NCBI RefSeq assembly: GCF_000943545.1
Contig: NZ_JTHP01000052.1
Coordinates: 1-49,040 of the forward strand
Direction: 5' to 3'
From: Paenibacillus terrae
Lineage (GTDB): Bacteria; Bacillota; Bacilli; Paenibacillales; Paenibacillaceae
DNA: 49,040 nucleotides
The position numbers and the translations under genes were made by a program. The notes under the pieces are model-generated. The model did no database searches. It was not told the origin of the DNA and saw nothing but the letters and a program-made list of their open reading frames with translations. Below are positions 41,008-49,040 of this stretch, piece after piece (position 1 is the first letter of the stretch; the number at the start of each line of letters is the position of its first letter).

Positions 41008-41823
41008 TCAGCGCAGTGTTTTCTCCGTGCTATGATCTTCCCCAAGACGTTCAGCTCTGTGCACAGCTCCTCTGCGAAAGCGGGCATATAGCCTGCCTCC
41101 AGGCAGCACCTCGAACAGTAACATCGTAAGAGAAAAGAATAAGAGCGCAATGACCTCTTCTGCCAAAATATACAACGGATATGGTCCCAAAACATCCAAT
41201 ATCGACGGTGTTGACGGCTTTCCGGCAAGAAACATATAGTTTGCTCCGAGTACATTATCTACGAGCCAAACGATCAGCGCCAAGCCATTGAGGAAAAGCA
41301 TTGCTCCCCCAACGCCCTTCCACGTCGGTTTCAGCCCTTCGATCCATGTCATGTACAAGGCAGCCCATATAATGGCACTATGAGCCACAAAAAAATGAAT
41401 AAAACGATAGTGCGGAAAAGCGTACGCCAAATTAGGTGTAAGTACCGCTTGAAGCGCTCCTCCAATTCCGGCAAAAAGTATGATCGGATACAGCCAGCGG
41501 CTACGGAAAATCAGCAGCAGAATCGACAGCAGCAGCGTCACACTGCACAGCTCCAGCGGCAATGATGTCTGAGCATCCCAAATGTGCTGCGTCACATACC
41601 ATATATTCAGAGTTACCTCTGACAGAATGAGTATGGTAACCAGGAGCCAGCGAATCCCCTCACTTAACAGCTTATGCGACTGAATCAGGCCCCGAGTCAG
41701 CCAAAGCAGTAAAGCACATAAAATAAGCCCTAGTACAGCCACCCAATGTGACGAAGTAAAAGCCTCGAATCCTTCCGGTGCAGCAGCATCGAACCAGGAC
41801 CATGACCACGGCTTGTCCATCAA
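41008..41823 (-). CDS. TIGR02206-type membrane protein (YwaF-like)
   Basis: A 271-residue integral membrane protein with 7 or so hydrophobic helices. WFDAAAPEGFEAFTSSHW and LPLELCSV, HYRFIHFFVAHSAIIWAALYMTW are features of the TIGR02206 family found in Bacillales. The function is not established. Neighbouring genes give no clear link. Confidence 0.78.
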   Translation of the reverse strand: MMDKPWSWSWFDAAAPEGFEAFTSSHWVAVLGLILCALLLWLTRGLIQSHKLLSEGIRWLLVTILILSEVTLNIWYVTQHIWDAQTSLPLELCSVTLLLSILLLIFRSRWLYPIILFAGIGGALQAVLTPNLAYAFPHYRFIHFFVAHSAIIWAALYMTWIEGLKPTWKGVGGAMLFLNGLALIVWLVDNVLGANYMFLAGKPSTPSILDVLGPYPLYILAEEVIALLFFSLTMLLFEVLPGGRLYARFRRGAVHRAERLGEDHSTEKTLR

Positions 41824-41911
41824 AAGCCCCCTTCTATCTTTTTTCTCTTTCTTGCTTGTTCGACACCTTAGCCTTTATGATAAAAGATATCATATTCAAA
41901 GGAGACCCCTC

Positions 41912-42124
41912 ATGCCCATTAATCGCCGTTTGATCACAGATCAGGATTTCACCGAGGCGTTGGAACGTCATCTTCGTGTCCGCATTTTTCAGGATGACCA
42001 GTTGATTGGTTCGGGCGGAGTCATTATCCGTTTTGACGATCAAACTATAGTCGTGCAATCCAGTGTCAGTGATCTGGCCTACCATCCCAGAAAGCAATGT
42101 GAGTTTTTTGAAATAAAAAAATAA
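41912..42124 (+). CDS. Small hypothetical protein
   Basis: A 70-residue protein. ATG at 41912 with AAAGGAG upstream; a longer frame from 41813 has no site. Strand-rich sequence (RIFQDDQLIGSGGVIIRFDDQTIVVQSSVSDLAYHPRK). It is not recognised. It starts divergently from the TIGR02206 gene and ends at a hairpin. Confidence 0.65.
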   Translation: MPINRRLITDQDFTEALERHLRVRIFQDDQLIGSGGVIIRFDDQTIVVQSSVSDLAYHPRKQCEFFEIKK

Positions 42125-42125
42125 T

Positions 42126-42172
42126 CGCTACACACCGGAGAACCATCTTGCTTCGTTTTCCGGTATATAGCG
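42126..42172 (+). terminator. Hairpin after the small gene
   Basis: CGCTA-cac-ACCGGAGAA ... TTTTCCGGT-ata-TAGCG. No strong T run follows, so it may be a structure shared with the converging gene end. Confidence 0.45.
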
Positions 42173-42203
42173 GTTACATTCGCATGTTCTGACACGTTAC
42201 GTT

Positions 42204-43474
42204 CTACAGCTGCATTCCACGAGTTTTCATCATGAGCTTGTTCGTAAGCACTTTCAGGTCCTCGGAAGAAGACGAAATTTCCTGCATAATAGCCGTTTCC
42301 TCATGAGCGGCTGTATAAATCTTGTGCGCACCTTCCGAGAAGGCCCCTGACATTTGCTGAATACGATTGATCTGCTCGAAGGTTTGATCTACCCGATTCG
42401 TCTGCTCCGTCACAGCTTCTTCCATTAAGCGAATACCTTCAACAAATTCACGCACAATCGAGTTCAAACGACTCAACGTCTGATCCACCGAGCTTGTCCG
42501 TTCCGCCTCAGCGCTGACCAGTGATGTTTGCTGGTGCATTAATTGTACCGTTTCCACAATTTGCGACTGCACACGGCTAACGATGGCATTGATTTGCTGC
42601 ACCGATTCCGTACTTTGTGAAGCCAATGCGCGAATCTGGTGAGCAACTACGGCAAACCCGTTACCTTCTTCTCCTGCACGTGCGGCTTCAATGGAGGCGT
42701 TCAGCGCCAGCAAATGAGTTTGCTCCGCGATATCCTTGACGGTGCTTGTAATCGCTTCAATTTGTGAAGCTTCCTTTTCCAGTCGTGCAATGACCTGCTG
42801 CGAACGACTATGCGAAGCAGTCAGCTCCCCCATTCCCTCCATCAGGGATGAAAAAACCGTCTGCGTCGAATCGACCGAATGCTCCATGTGGCCAGACAGT
42901 TCCAGCATATGGCCCGATTTGCTGCGCATCATTTTAAAATCGCCCAACATTCGATCCGCTGTTTCAATAGATTGGACAGACGCATCCCTTTGCTGCTTTA
43001 CGCCTTCCAAAATATCCTCCACCACCGAAGTCATGGACTCAATCTGTGTCGTAGCCTGTACAATAGCCGAACTAAGGTTTTCCGCATTTTGTGAAGTCGC
43101 TCTTGAGCTATACGATATCTCGTTAAACATATCCTTGATGTTTAGCATCATACGCCGGAATGCATCATAGAGCACCTTGATTTCGTCATCTGAACGACGA
43201 TCAGGAATGACAACGGACAGATTCCCCGCCGAGGCTTCCTCAGCCGCCTTTGCCAATCTGACAATCGGACGTGTGAGAAATTTGGAGATCAACCACCCCA
43301 AAATGCCACTCCACAGAACGCCCATTAACAGAATGATTGAGATATACAGCCATTCCTGTGTACCTTGAGCAAGCCAGTCCTTGAGTACAAAATAAAAAAA
43401 GCGCTTGTTCCATAGGTGATTGCAGAAATAGCGACAAATGCAGCAACCATTTTCGTACCTAGTGACATTTTCAT
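42204..43474 (-). pseudogene. Methyl-accepting chemotaxis protein with N-terminal frameshift
   Basis: From ATG 43474 or 43468 the frame reads MSLGTKMVAAFVAISAITYGTSAFF and then breaks. The rest of the receptor continues in the next frame (FVLKDWLAQGTQEWLYISIILLMGVLW, HAMP, then the signalling domain with EQTHLLALNASIEAARAGEEG). The break is at a run of 7 T (minus strand; 43400-43394). Eight would restore one continuous protein of about 423 residues. There is almost no extracellular sensor, so the intact form would be a receptor sensing through or inside the membrane. May be phase variation, decay or a sequencing error. Confidence 0.8.
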
Positions 43475-43733
43475 GTAATGTAGCCCACCCCAAAAAACTC
43501 AAATTTGATTCCATTTTACCATATAATTGCTACAATTCTAGTGGTGTTTTTCACAGACAGCCTTATTTATGAGCATAAAGATAGAGAGACTTTAGGCCCC
43601 CACCTTAACAGCCAAAAATAACATGTAACAGGCATCAGCGTGCATTAAAAAAGGGACGAACCGCACTGCTGCTTGCTTTACAGGCCATTCGTCACCTATT
43701 AAACCATTGATTTTCAGGCACTCAACCATTCCA

Positions 43734-45107
43734 TCATTCGGCATTATTGTCATTTTCCTGTTCACTAGCTGTTTTTTTGACTGCTTCAATTGTGTCTATT
43801 TGGTGACTGTTTTTTTCCAGTACGGTAAACTCCCATGAGCCTATGGTCATACTCTCTCCCTGTCGGATATCAAAATGCTCTGAAAGCATCCAGCCGCCAA
43901 TCGTATATACGTCTCTGGCCTCAATATCCGTCTCCAAACGCCGATTGACTTCATGAATGAGCGCTTGCGATTTGAGTATGTAACGATGATCGTCTGTTTT
44001 TGTAATGAGAGGGGTTAGCGCCGCAGGGGTTTCGGTATCGGTATAGGAAGGAATGTCCCCTACAATCTCCTCCATAATATCCTCCAGTGTGACCAATCCG
44101 GATGTGCCGCCATATTCGTCCACCAGCACCGCTACGGGAATACGCCGCTTTTGCATCTGAATCAGCAGGTCCCGGGCCTGAATGGTTTCAATCACCTGAA
44201 GCACTGGATGAATATAGGAAGCCATCGTGGTATTCCCTGTGCTGTGCCCTCGGGCCAAATCATGCAGCGCTTCCTTCACACGAATCATTCCGATGATGCG
44301 ATCCCGATCCCCGTTTTCGGCTACAGGCAGAAAGTTATAGACCTTGTCCTCGATCAGCTCCATAAACTCTGCCACCGTTGCCAGATGAGAAATGGAGCGG
44401 ATATGGATACGCGGTACCATAATCTCTTGCGCCGCACGGTCGTCAAAATCAAACACATTGTTCAGGTAGCGATATTCTGTCGGTGTAATTTCACCACTGC
44501 GGTATCCTTCGGATAATGCCAAACGCAGCTCTGCCTCACTGAGAGCCGCATCTTCCTCGGAAACCTTTTTCAGCCCGAAAAGTCCCGTAATAACACGCGA
44601 GGAACGGCTGAGTACCCAGTTCAGCGGATACGTCATTTTATAGAAGATTGTAATGGGACGGGCAAAAAACAAAGCCATCGGCTCCGCAATCTGTATAGCG
44701 AATGTTTTGGGCACCAGCTCCCCGATAACCACCTCGAAATACGTCAAAATTAGAAAAGCCAGCAAAAAGGATAATACTCCCGTGAGTCCGGCCGGAATAT
44801 GCGCCAGCACAAACAGCGGATGCAGCAGCTTTTCAACCGTAGACTCCCCGAGCCAGCCTAACGCCATCGAGGTTAACGTGGTCCCTAGCTGACAAGCGGA
44901 TAAATACTCGTCCAGTCGGGACAAAATATTTTTGACAGCTTTGGCATTTTTATTCCCTTCGGATGCAAGCTGGTTGATACGGGATACCCGCACGCGAATA
45001 ATGGAATACTCGGATGCAACGAAAAACGCAGTTAACGCAATCAGTAAAATGACCAGGATGATATTCACAGTTTCCACAGCCCTCTCTTGCCCCGCCATAC
45101 GAAGCAA
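43734..45107 (-). CDS. CNNM/CBS-domain membrane protein (CorC/HlyC-like)
   Basis: About 457 residues. The likely start is TTG 45107 (AAGGGGGG upstream); ATG 45098 or 45131 are alternatives. DUF21/CNNM membrane region (LIALTAFFVASEYSIIRVR, ...FEVVIGELVPKTFAIQ) with ~4 helices, a CBS pair (IMVPRIHIRSI...VYNFLPVAENGDRDRIIGMI; RRIPVAVLVDEYGGTSGLVTLEDIMEEIVGDI) and a CorC_HlyC C-terminal domain. Proteins of this type handle Mg2+/Co2+ efflux. The old name haemolysin is misleading. Monocistronic. Confidence 0.88.
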   Translation of the reverse strand: MLRMAGQERAVETVNIILVILLIALTAFFVASEYSIIRVRVSRINQLASEGNKNAKAVKNILSRLDEYLSACQLGTTLTSMALGWLGESTVEKLLHPLFVLAHIPAGLTGVLSFLLAFLILTYFEVVIGELVPKTFAIQIAEPMALFFARPITIFYKMTYPLNWVLSRSSRVITGLFGLKKVSEEDAALSEAELRLALSEGYRSGEITPTEYRYLNNVFDFDDRAAQEIMVPRIHIRSISHLATVAEFMELIEDKVYNFLPVAENGDRDRIIGMIRVKEALHDLARGHSTGNTTMASYIHPVLQVIETIQARDLLIQMQKRRIPVAVLVDEYGGTSGLVTLEDIMEEIVGDIPSYTDTETPAALTPLITKTDDHRYILKSQALIHEVNRRLETDIEARDVYTIGGWMLSEHFDIRQGESMTIGSWEFTVLEKNSHQIDTIEAVKKTASEQENDNNAE

Positions 45108-45217
45108 GAAGCCCCCCCTTATGACGTTCATTTTTGGATGGACAGATCCTATAAGTCATTATGTCCATAATCGTGTATTACCCAAAAATGACAAGGAGTA
45201 GACTATGGTTGACCAAG

Positions 45218-45886
45218 TTAGCGAATCGCCAGCGGACTCTTTTGCACGATATCTATCCATTGATCCGCTATCAATTGATGCCCAACAGCTGTCGGATGAA
45301 CCCCGTCATGCAGCCAATAGGAGGCATCCGCCTTGGTAGCAGCCTCGTTCAGCAGGCTTTGGAGCGGCACAAATACGGCCCCAAATTCGTCCGCAAGCTG
45401 ACGCACCAGACGCTGATAGCCCGTTATTTTTTCCTGCCAAATGTCCCAGCGTGCCTCGGTAGCTCCCGTTTTCAAAATAAACGGCTCACACAGCACCAGC
45501 CCGGTATCAGGCAGCACTTCACGCATTTCCGCCAAAATGTGGCGATAGGCTCGCTCAAATCGGTCCGTCACCCCGGACGGCTCCTGCTCCACGATCCGCC
45601 AGGCATCGTTCACTCCGATCAGAATACTGAGCAGGTTCGGCTTCAGGCTAAACGTGTCCTCATTCCAGCGTGCATACAAATCCGAAACCCGATCCCCCGA
45701 AATCCCCCGGTTCACAAATTCTGGCTGCGTAGCAGTCAAACGGCTCCCTAATGCACCTGCGATCAGATACACATAGCTCTGACCCAGCCAATGGTTCGCG
45801 TCCTCATTCCGTCCTCTTCCTCCATCTGTTATGGAATCCCCCTGAAAAAGAATACGTGTGCGTCCTGTATTAGTGCTGCTAGTCAT
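45218..45886 (-). CDS. SGNH/GDSL hydrolase
   Basis: A 222-residue protein. ATG at 45886 after AGGAGG (11 bases); an ATG 12 bases upstream is too close to the site. SGNH blocks are clear: QGDSITDGG (block I, Ser), GISGD (II), IGVNDAW (III) and HDGVHPT (V, Asp/His). No signal peptide, so it acts in the cytosol on an acetylated or ester substrate, perhaps an oligosaccharide. A cre-like site upstream fits carbon control. Confidence 0.9.
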   Translation of the reverse strand: MTSSTNTGRTRILFQGDSITDGGRGRNEDANHWLGQSYVYLIAGALGSRLTATQPEFVNRGISGDRVSDLYARWNEDTFSLKPNLLSILIGVNDAWRIVEQEPSGVTDRFERAYRHILAEMREVLPDTGLVLCEPFILKTGATEARWDIWQEKITGYQRLVRQLADEFGAVFVPLQSLLNEAATKADASYWLHDGVHPTAVGHQLIADQWIDIVQKSPLAIR

Positions 45887-45950
45887 ATTCCACATTCCCT
45901 CCTTAACATTTTCCAATAATATCCTTATCATACCTTGTATTTCTTAAATT

Positions 45951-45964
45951 AGAAAGCGGTTTCA
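45951..45964. promoter_or_regulatory. cre-like site upstream of the SGNH hydrolase
   Basis: On the minus strand TGAAACCGCTTTCT, one mismatch (last base) from TGWAANCGNTNWCA, 65 bases before the start codon. Confidence 0.6.
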
Positions 45965-46045
45965 AAAATTGAGAGAATTGTAGATTTGCCATACACTCTT
46001 AGGCTGGCTTGTCGTAATGATTCCGGCTAGATTGTATAAGCGTAC

Positions 46046-46419
46046 CTACATGTTTTGGAGCCGATGATTAATCAGATGCAGCAGCCACTCTTGCTCACCA
46101 GGAATCCCCTCTCGCAACCTGGCAGCCGCTACAGGTAATATCCAGCTATTCATGCTATCAGCTTTTATATTGGACCTTCTGCAATATTCATTCAGGTAAG
46201 CTCTGTTTAGTATTCTTTTAAATAGACACAATAAAGGCTCCATCGTTCTTGGTGTCCCTGGTGGATTAAACGGAGAAAGCAACATTAATGAAGTTCTTGC
46301 TACATCGCACATCGGGTCTCCTATACTTGCGTTTGTCCAATCAATTGCGATTGATTGATAATTCGTCATTCATAAACCTCAGCACTCATGCCTTTTCCTA
46401 TCATGGCGCCTTTGTTCAA
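46046..46419 (-). pseudogene. Aminoglycoside-phosphotransferase-like kinase with central deletion
   Basis: TTG at 46419 with GGAGG 7 bases upstream opens NKGAMIGKGMSAEVYE, the N-terminal nucleotide loop, then a stop. Two bases on, in another frame, comes TNYQSIAIDWTNASIGDPMCDVARTSLML, the family's C-terminal Mg-binding motif (IDW...GDPxxDVAR). The ~130-160 residues between, including the catalytic loop (HGD), are absent. Not functional. Confidence 0.78.
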
Positions 46420-46464
46420 TGTGATCCCTCCATCCGCATTGGTTGCGCCTGTCACAATCCCATC

Positions 46465-47382
46465 CTACACCGCGCGGTACTTGCATACCTCCCGAAAATT
46501 ACAGCCGCCGCACGCTCTGCGTGAAGGCATCGGAGTGAAAAAAGACTCGGGTTTCGGCCGATTATAATAATCATCATCGAGACAGGACTTCATTTCCTCG
46601 ATGTATCGCCCGACATTGGCAACGACCTTGTCGATATCCTCCTGCGCAGGATGGTACACTTCATGCTCTCCGGTCATCAAATATTCCACACGTACCTCGA
46701 TCTTCTCCAAGGGAAGCTGGTAATGCTCCTGCACATAGGAAGCGTACAAAAATAGTTGGTCGGAGAAGTCGCCTTCCTTGCCTGTCTTCCAATCTACGAT
46801 AACCAAGTCTCCATTACCTCTACGGTAAAGCAAATCCATTTTGACATATACCTTCGTCTCATGAAGCAGCATCGTATCCCACTTTTCCACCTCGACGATT
46901 CGGGCCTCACCCTGCTGCAATTCACGCCAAACCGCAGTCCGGTACAGATTATGTACCACCGCATACTGTCGCTCCTTAATCCGGGCAATTCGTTCCGGCA
47001 GCACTTCGTCATCATAATAAACTTCAGCGAGCATGATGCGATTTTTGGGGTCTTGCAGCCATAGCTCACGTTGCAGCGATTCCTTGTAGCTGTCATTCAG
47101 CATGTTCTTCATCGCTGTCTCCAGGTACGCCGGACGTGGAACAGCGCCTTTTTCCACCCAACCACGTATGACCGATTCACACATTTGATGCGTAATATTC
47201 CCAAATAAAATATATAAGTTGCTCAGCTGCTTGAGCCGATACAACGTAACCTGCTCTTCACTGCCCTGTGCAGAGCTCCAGCCGTTATGCGAGCCGTAAT
47301 AATGGTAATAGTATTTGCGTAGGCATTCATCGAACGTTTGGGCCCTCGATTGCGAATAGGACCAGGACGGGTACATAGCCAT
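46465..47382 (-). CDS. RecB/Cas4-like PD-(D/E)XK nuclease
   Basis: A 305-residue protein. ATG at 47382 with AGGAGG upstream (8 bases); a longer frame starts 30 bases earlier. Nuclease motifs: SYSQSRAQTFDECLRKYYYHYYG at the N terminus (the RecB-type YSxSRxxxFxxCxxxYYxxY entry), E-rich middle, K-M-DLLYRRGNGDLVIVDWKTGK (D-x-K core), and a C-terminal Cys cluster CGGCNFREVC that, with the N-terminal Cys, can bind a 4Fe-4S cluster. Stand-alone enzyme, 45 bases before the APH remnant and not in a CRISPR context. Confidence 0.87.
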   Translation of the reverse strand: MAMYPSWSYSQSRAQTFDECLRKYYYHYYGSHNGWSSAQGSEEQVTLYRLKQLSNLYILFGNITHQMCESVIRGWVEKGAVPRPAYLETAMKNMLNDSYKESLQRELWLQDPKNRIMLAEVYYDDEVLPERIARIKERQYAVVHNLYRTAVWRELQQGEARIVEVEKWDTMLLHETKVYVKMDLLYRRGNGDLVIVDWKTGKEGDFSDQLFLYASYVQEHYQLPLEKIEVRVEYLMTGEHEVYHPAQEDIDKVVANVGRYIEEMKSCLDDDYYNRPKPESFFTPMPSRRACGGCNFREVCKYRAV

Positions 47383-47456
47383 GAATAGGCCCTCCTTCGT
47401 TAGAACTTCCATGCTCTATTATACCGCAAGCCTGGACTGCATCGGCCAAAAAGAAC

Positions 47457-47486
47457 GAAGACTTTAACCCAGAGGTTAAAGCCTTC
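47457..47486 (-). terminator. Terminator of the galactokinase gene
   Basis: On the minus strand, GAAGGCTTTAACC-TCT-GGGTTAAAGTCTTC followed by GTTCTTTTT. Confidence 0.8.
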
Positions 47487-47547
47487 AACGGTCTAGTATA
47501 GTCAATTCGCAATAACTCCTGAGATCCGTCCAACTCTGGCTTCATTT

Positions 47548-48843
47548 TCAATCCTTCGTTGTCGCATGAATCAAATCACTTACATTAACAGCACCCTGCT
47601 CACGGACGTTGACAACGAGTACGGGAGTTCCCAGCATTCCGCTGATCCACGTCTTATAATCATCAACACGATCATTGGGAAGAATCGTCAAGATGACTCC
47701 AGCAAAGCCACCACCATGTACCCTGCATGCGCTGTCATCTATTGATTGCAAATACATTTCCGTTAATGCAAGCGCGACAGATACGTCCTGTTCCCGGTCA
47801 ACCCCACTTCTATATACGTTTTGAAGCCATTTCCATGAAGAATTACCGGATTCTGTGACGAGCCTCAAGAAATCAGAAAAACGTCCCTCCTCCAACGACT
47901 TCACCTGTTCATCCACACGCCTATTTTCTTCAAAAAAATGCAACGCACGCAGCACTGCACGATCTCCTGCTTTTTCCCTGACCATTTTGAGGTTGGCATA
48001 CAGATCCTCCGGCGATAAGTCACGGCAAACAGAAGCACCTAAGGACTGAGCCACTGCACGCATTTCGTTGGGTACTGCCGCGTAATCGTCCGTTAAATCA
48101 GCATGATCTCCGCCTGTATTGACGATAACCAGGGAATATCCGTTTTCTTGAAAATTCCAATGAACTGAATTTATGATCGGTTCCTTGGGGTTTACAAAAT
48201 CAATGGCAACCAATCCCCCATATGCACAAGCCATTTGGTCAAGCAGCCCCGACGGCTTGTTCCAGTAGCCATTTTCGGCGTACTGGCCGATTTTGGATTT
48301 GGCGACAGCATCCAACGCTCCCTCATTATAAAAATGACTGATTATCGTACAAATCAACATTTCAAATGAAGCAGAAGAGCTTAATCCTGAAGCAGAGAAT
48401 ACATTGCTTGATATATAAGCCTGGAATCCTCCGATGCGATAGCCGAATTCGAGCAAGCCAGCCGCAATACCGCGGACCAGAAGCATCGTACCGTCATCCT
48501 CCGGTCGTGGTGACAAGTCATTTAAATCAATGACGTATTTCGTTTTGTAGCCTTCGGAAAAAAACGTAATTACAGGCTCCTCCACTTTAGCAGCTACAGC
48601 GATGGTATCAAGTGTAATACTGCCTGCCAGCACCTTCCCGTGATTGTGGTCTGTATGATTCCCCCCAATTTCGCATCTTCCCGGAGCACTAAACCATTCA
48701 ATATCCCCGACGCCGAAGTGCTCCCGGTACGCCTGTAGAAGTGATTGATATCGCGTCGTTTGCTCTGCAACCTGCTGTTGACCGTACATTCGAGCAAGTA
48801 CAATTTTTCCCTCACTAGAATTCAACAATTCCATATCTTTCAT
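47548..48843 (-). CDS. galK: Galactokinase-like GHMP kinase
   Basis: A 431-residue protein. ATG at 48843 with AGGAGG 8 bases upstream. Galactokinase signature APGRCEIGGNHTDHNHG (53-69), phosphate loop VFSASGLSSSASFE (148-161), the catalytic-Asp region SGLLDQMACAYGG (198-210), and the GHMP C-terminal loop RVHGGGFAGVI. About 40 residues longer than E. coli GalK, like the Firmicutes branch. Phosphorylates galactose (Leloir pathway) or a related sugar. No galT or galE is adjacent in the window. Confidence 0.88.
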   Translation of the reverse strand: MKDMELLNSSEGKIVLARMYGQQQVAEQTTRYQSLLQAYREHFGVGDIEWFSAPGRCEIGGNHTDHNHGKVLAGSITLDTIAVAAKVEEPVITFFSEGYKTKYVIDLNDLSPRPEDDGTMLLVRGIAAGLLEFGYRIGGFQAYISSNVFSASGLSSSASFEMLICTIISHFYNEGALDAVAKSKIGQYAENGYWNKPSGLLDQMACAYGGLVAIDFVNPKEPIINSVHWNFQENGYSLVIVNTGGDHADLTDDYAAVPNEMRAVAQSLGASVCRDLSPEDLYANLKMVREKAGDRAVLRALHFFEENRRVDEQVKSLEEGRFSDFLRLVTESGNSSWKWLQNVYRSGVDREQDVSVALALTEMYLQSIDDSACRVHGGGFAGVILTILPNDRVDDYKTWISGMLGTPVLVVNVREQGAVNVSDLIHATTKD

Positions 48844-49040
48844 CGTTATATCCTCCTATTGTAGGTGATTTCCACCGTGGTGTCTGGCCGCAAATATATA
48901 AATGGCGCAGCAACAATATAATTATCTCAATTTTCCCTGTGCAAAAATAGGGTACTATTTTAATCTGTAATCGCTTATTTAAATCGTTTCTGTGAGAATG
49001 CTTCCTTATTTTACGATAGATAAGATTCGTAAGGATATGC
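48844..49040. promoter_or_regulatory. Upstream region of galK with an imperfect cre
   Basis: TGTAATCGCTTATT (48966-48979) matches 12 of 14 fixed positions of cre; the final CA is missing. No gene is visible up to the window end. Confidence 0.4.

Noticed and set aside
43592..43789. 65-residue minus-strand ORF after the CNNM gene
   Set aside because: Overlaps the CNNM 3' end in another frame, without ribosome site or recognisable sequence.
47327..47551. 74-residue minus-strand ORF between galK and the nuclease
   Set aside because: It runs through the galK terminator and into the nuclease start; no ribosome site and no conserved features.

Overview
The window looks like chromosomal DNA of a Paenibacillus of the polymyxa group. 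This is inferred from gene content and style: strong AGGAGG-type ribosome sites, many TTG/GTG starts, Spo0E-like phosphatases, AbrB-like regulators, YesM/YesN-type two-component genes, a T-box riboswitch, CcpA-type cre sites and AimR-like receptor/peptide pairs. No rRNA, tRNA or CRISPR array was found.

Region 1 (1-5450, AT-rich, all genes on the minus strand). A truncated AAA-type ATPase gene and a PD-(D/E)XK-like gene overlap by one base and may form a defence pair. Next come four single-gene units (HEPN-like, DUF4062, DUF3024, membrane protein), each separated by a 96-117 bp imperfect palindrome. The palindromes have the architecture of integron attC sites (RYYYAAC ... GTTRRRY). The terminal box of each unit is complementary to the box in the repeat at its other end and changes from unit to unit, as expected for circularised cassettes. 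No integrase is visible, so this reads as a cassette cluster without its integrase.

Region 2 (5.8-15.1 kb). A MazG-like pyrophosphohydrolase, a helical unknown protein and an XRE regulator lie among copies of a ~112 bp foldback repeat. They are followed by hybrid-cluster protein, then an anchored sugar-binding protein/YesM kinase/YesN regulator operon with a good cre site, an acyltransferase-3 membrane protein and a 304 bp nested inverted-repeat element.

Region 3 (15.2-19.8 kb, AT-rich; a second copy at 34.1-36.0 kb). Two paralogous modules each hold an HTH/TPR receptor (RRNPP, AimR-like), an overlapping secreted pro-peptide, a terminator and a Spo0E-like phosphatase. They look like peptide quorum sensing beside the sporulation phosphorelay. 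Two AbrB-like regulators, a tiny membrane protein and a tiny secreted peptide lie beside the first module.

Region 4 (20-26 kb). A MarR/Fe-S protein operon, a His-rich secreted protein, and a class-I isoprenoid enzyme next to an NHLP-leader peptide ending in Trp (a ComQ/ComX-like arrangement). A convergent 7TM sporulation-kinase-like sensor follows.

Region 5 (26-49 kb). Mostly housekeeping and accessory metabolism: a nitrilase/GNAT/GNAT operon, T-box-controlled chorismate mutase/DAHP synthase, a DUF1593 lipoprotein, TrmB regulator with divergent EamA transporter, MFS transporter, YqkE, cyclophilin lipoprotein, TIGR02206 membrane protein, chemotaxis receptor (frameshifted), CNNM/CorC-type membrane protein, SGNH hydrolase, RecB-like nuclease and galactokinase. 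Two pseudogenes (MgtC-like, aminoglycoside-phosphotransferase-like) each kept both ends but lost the middle.
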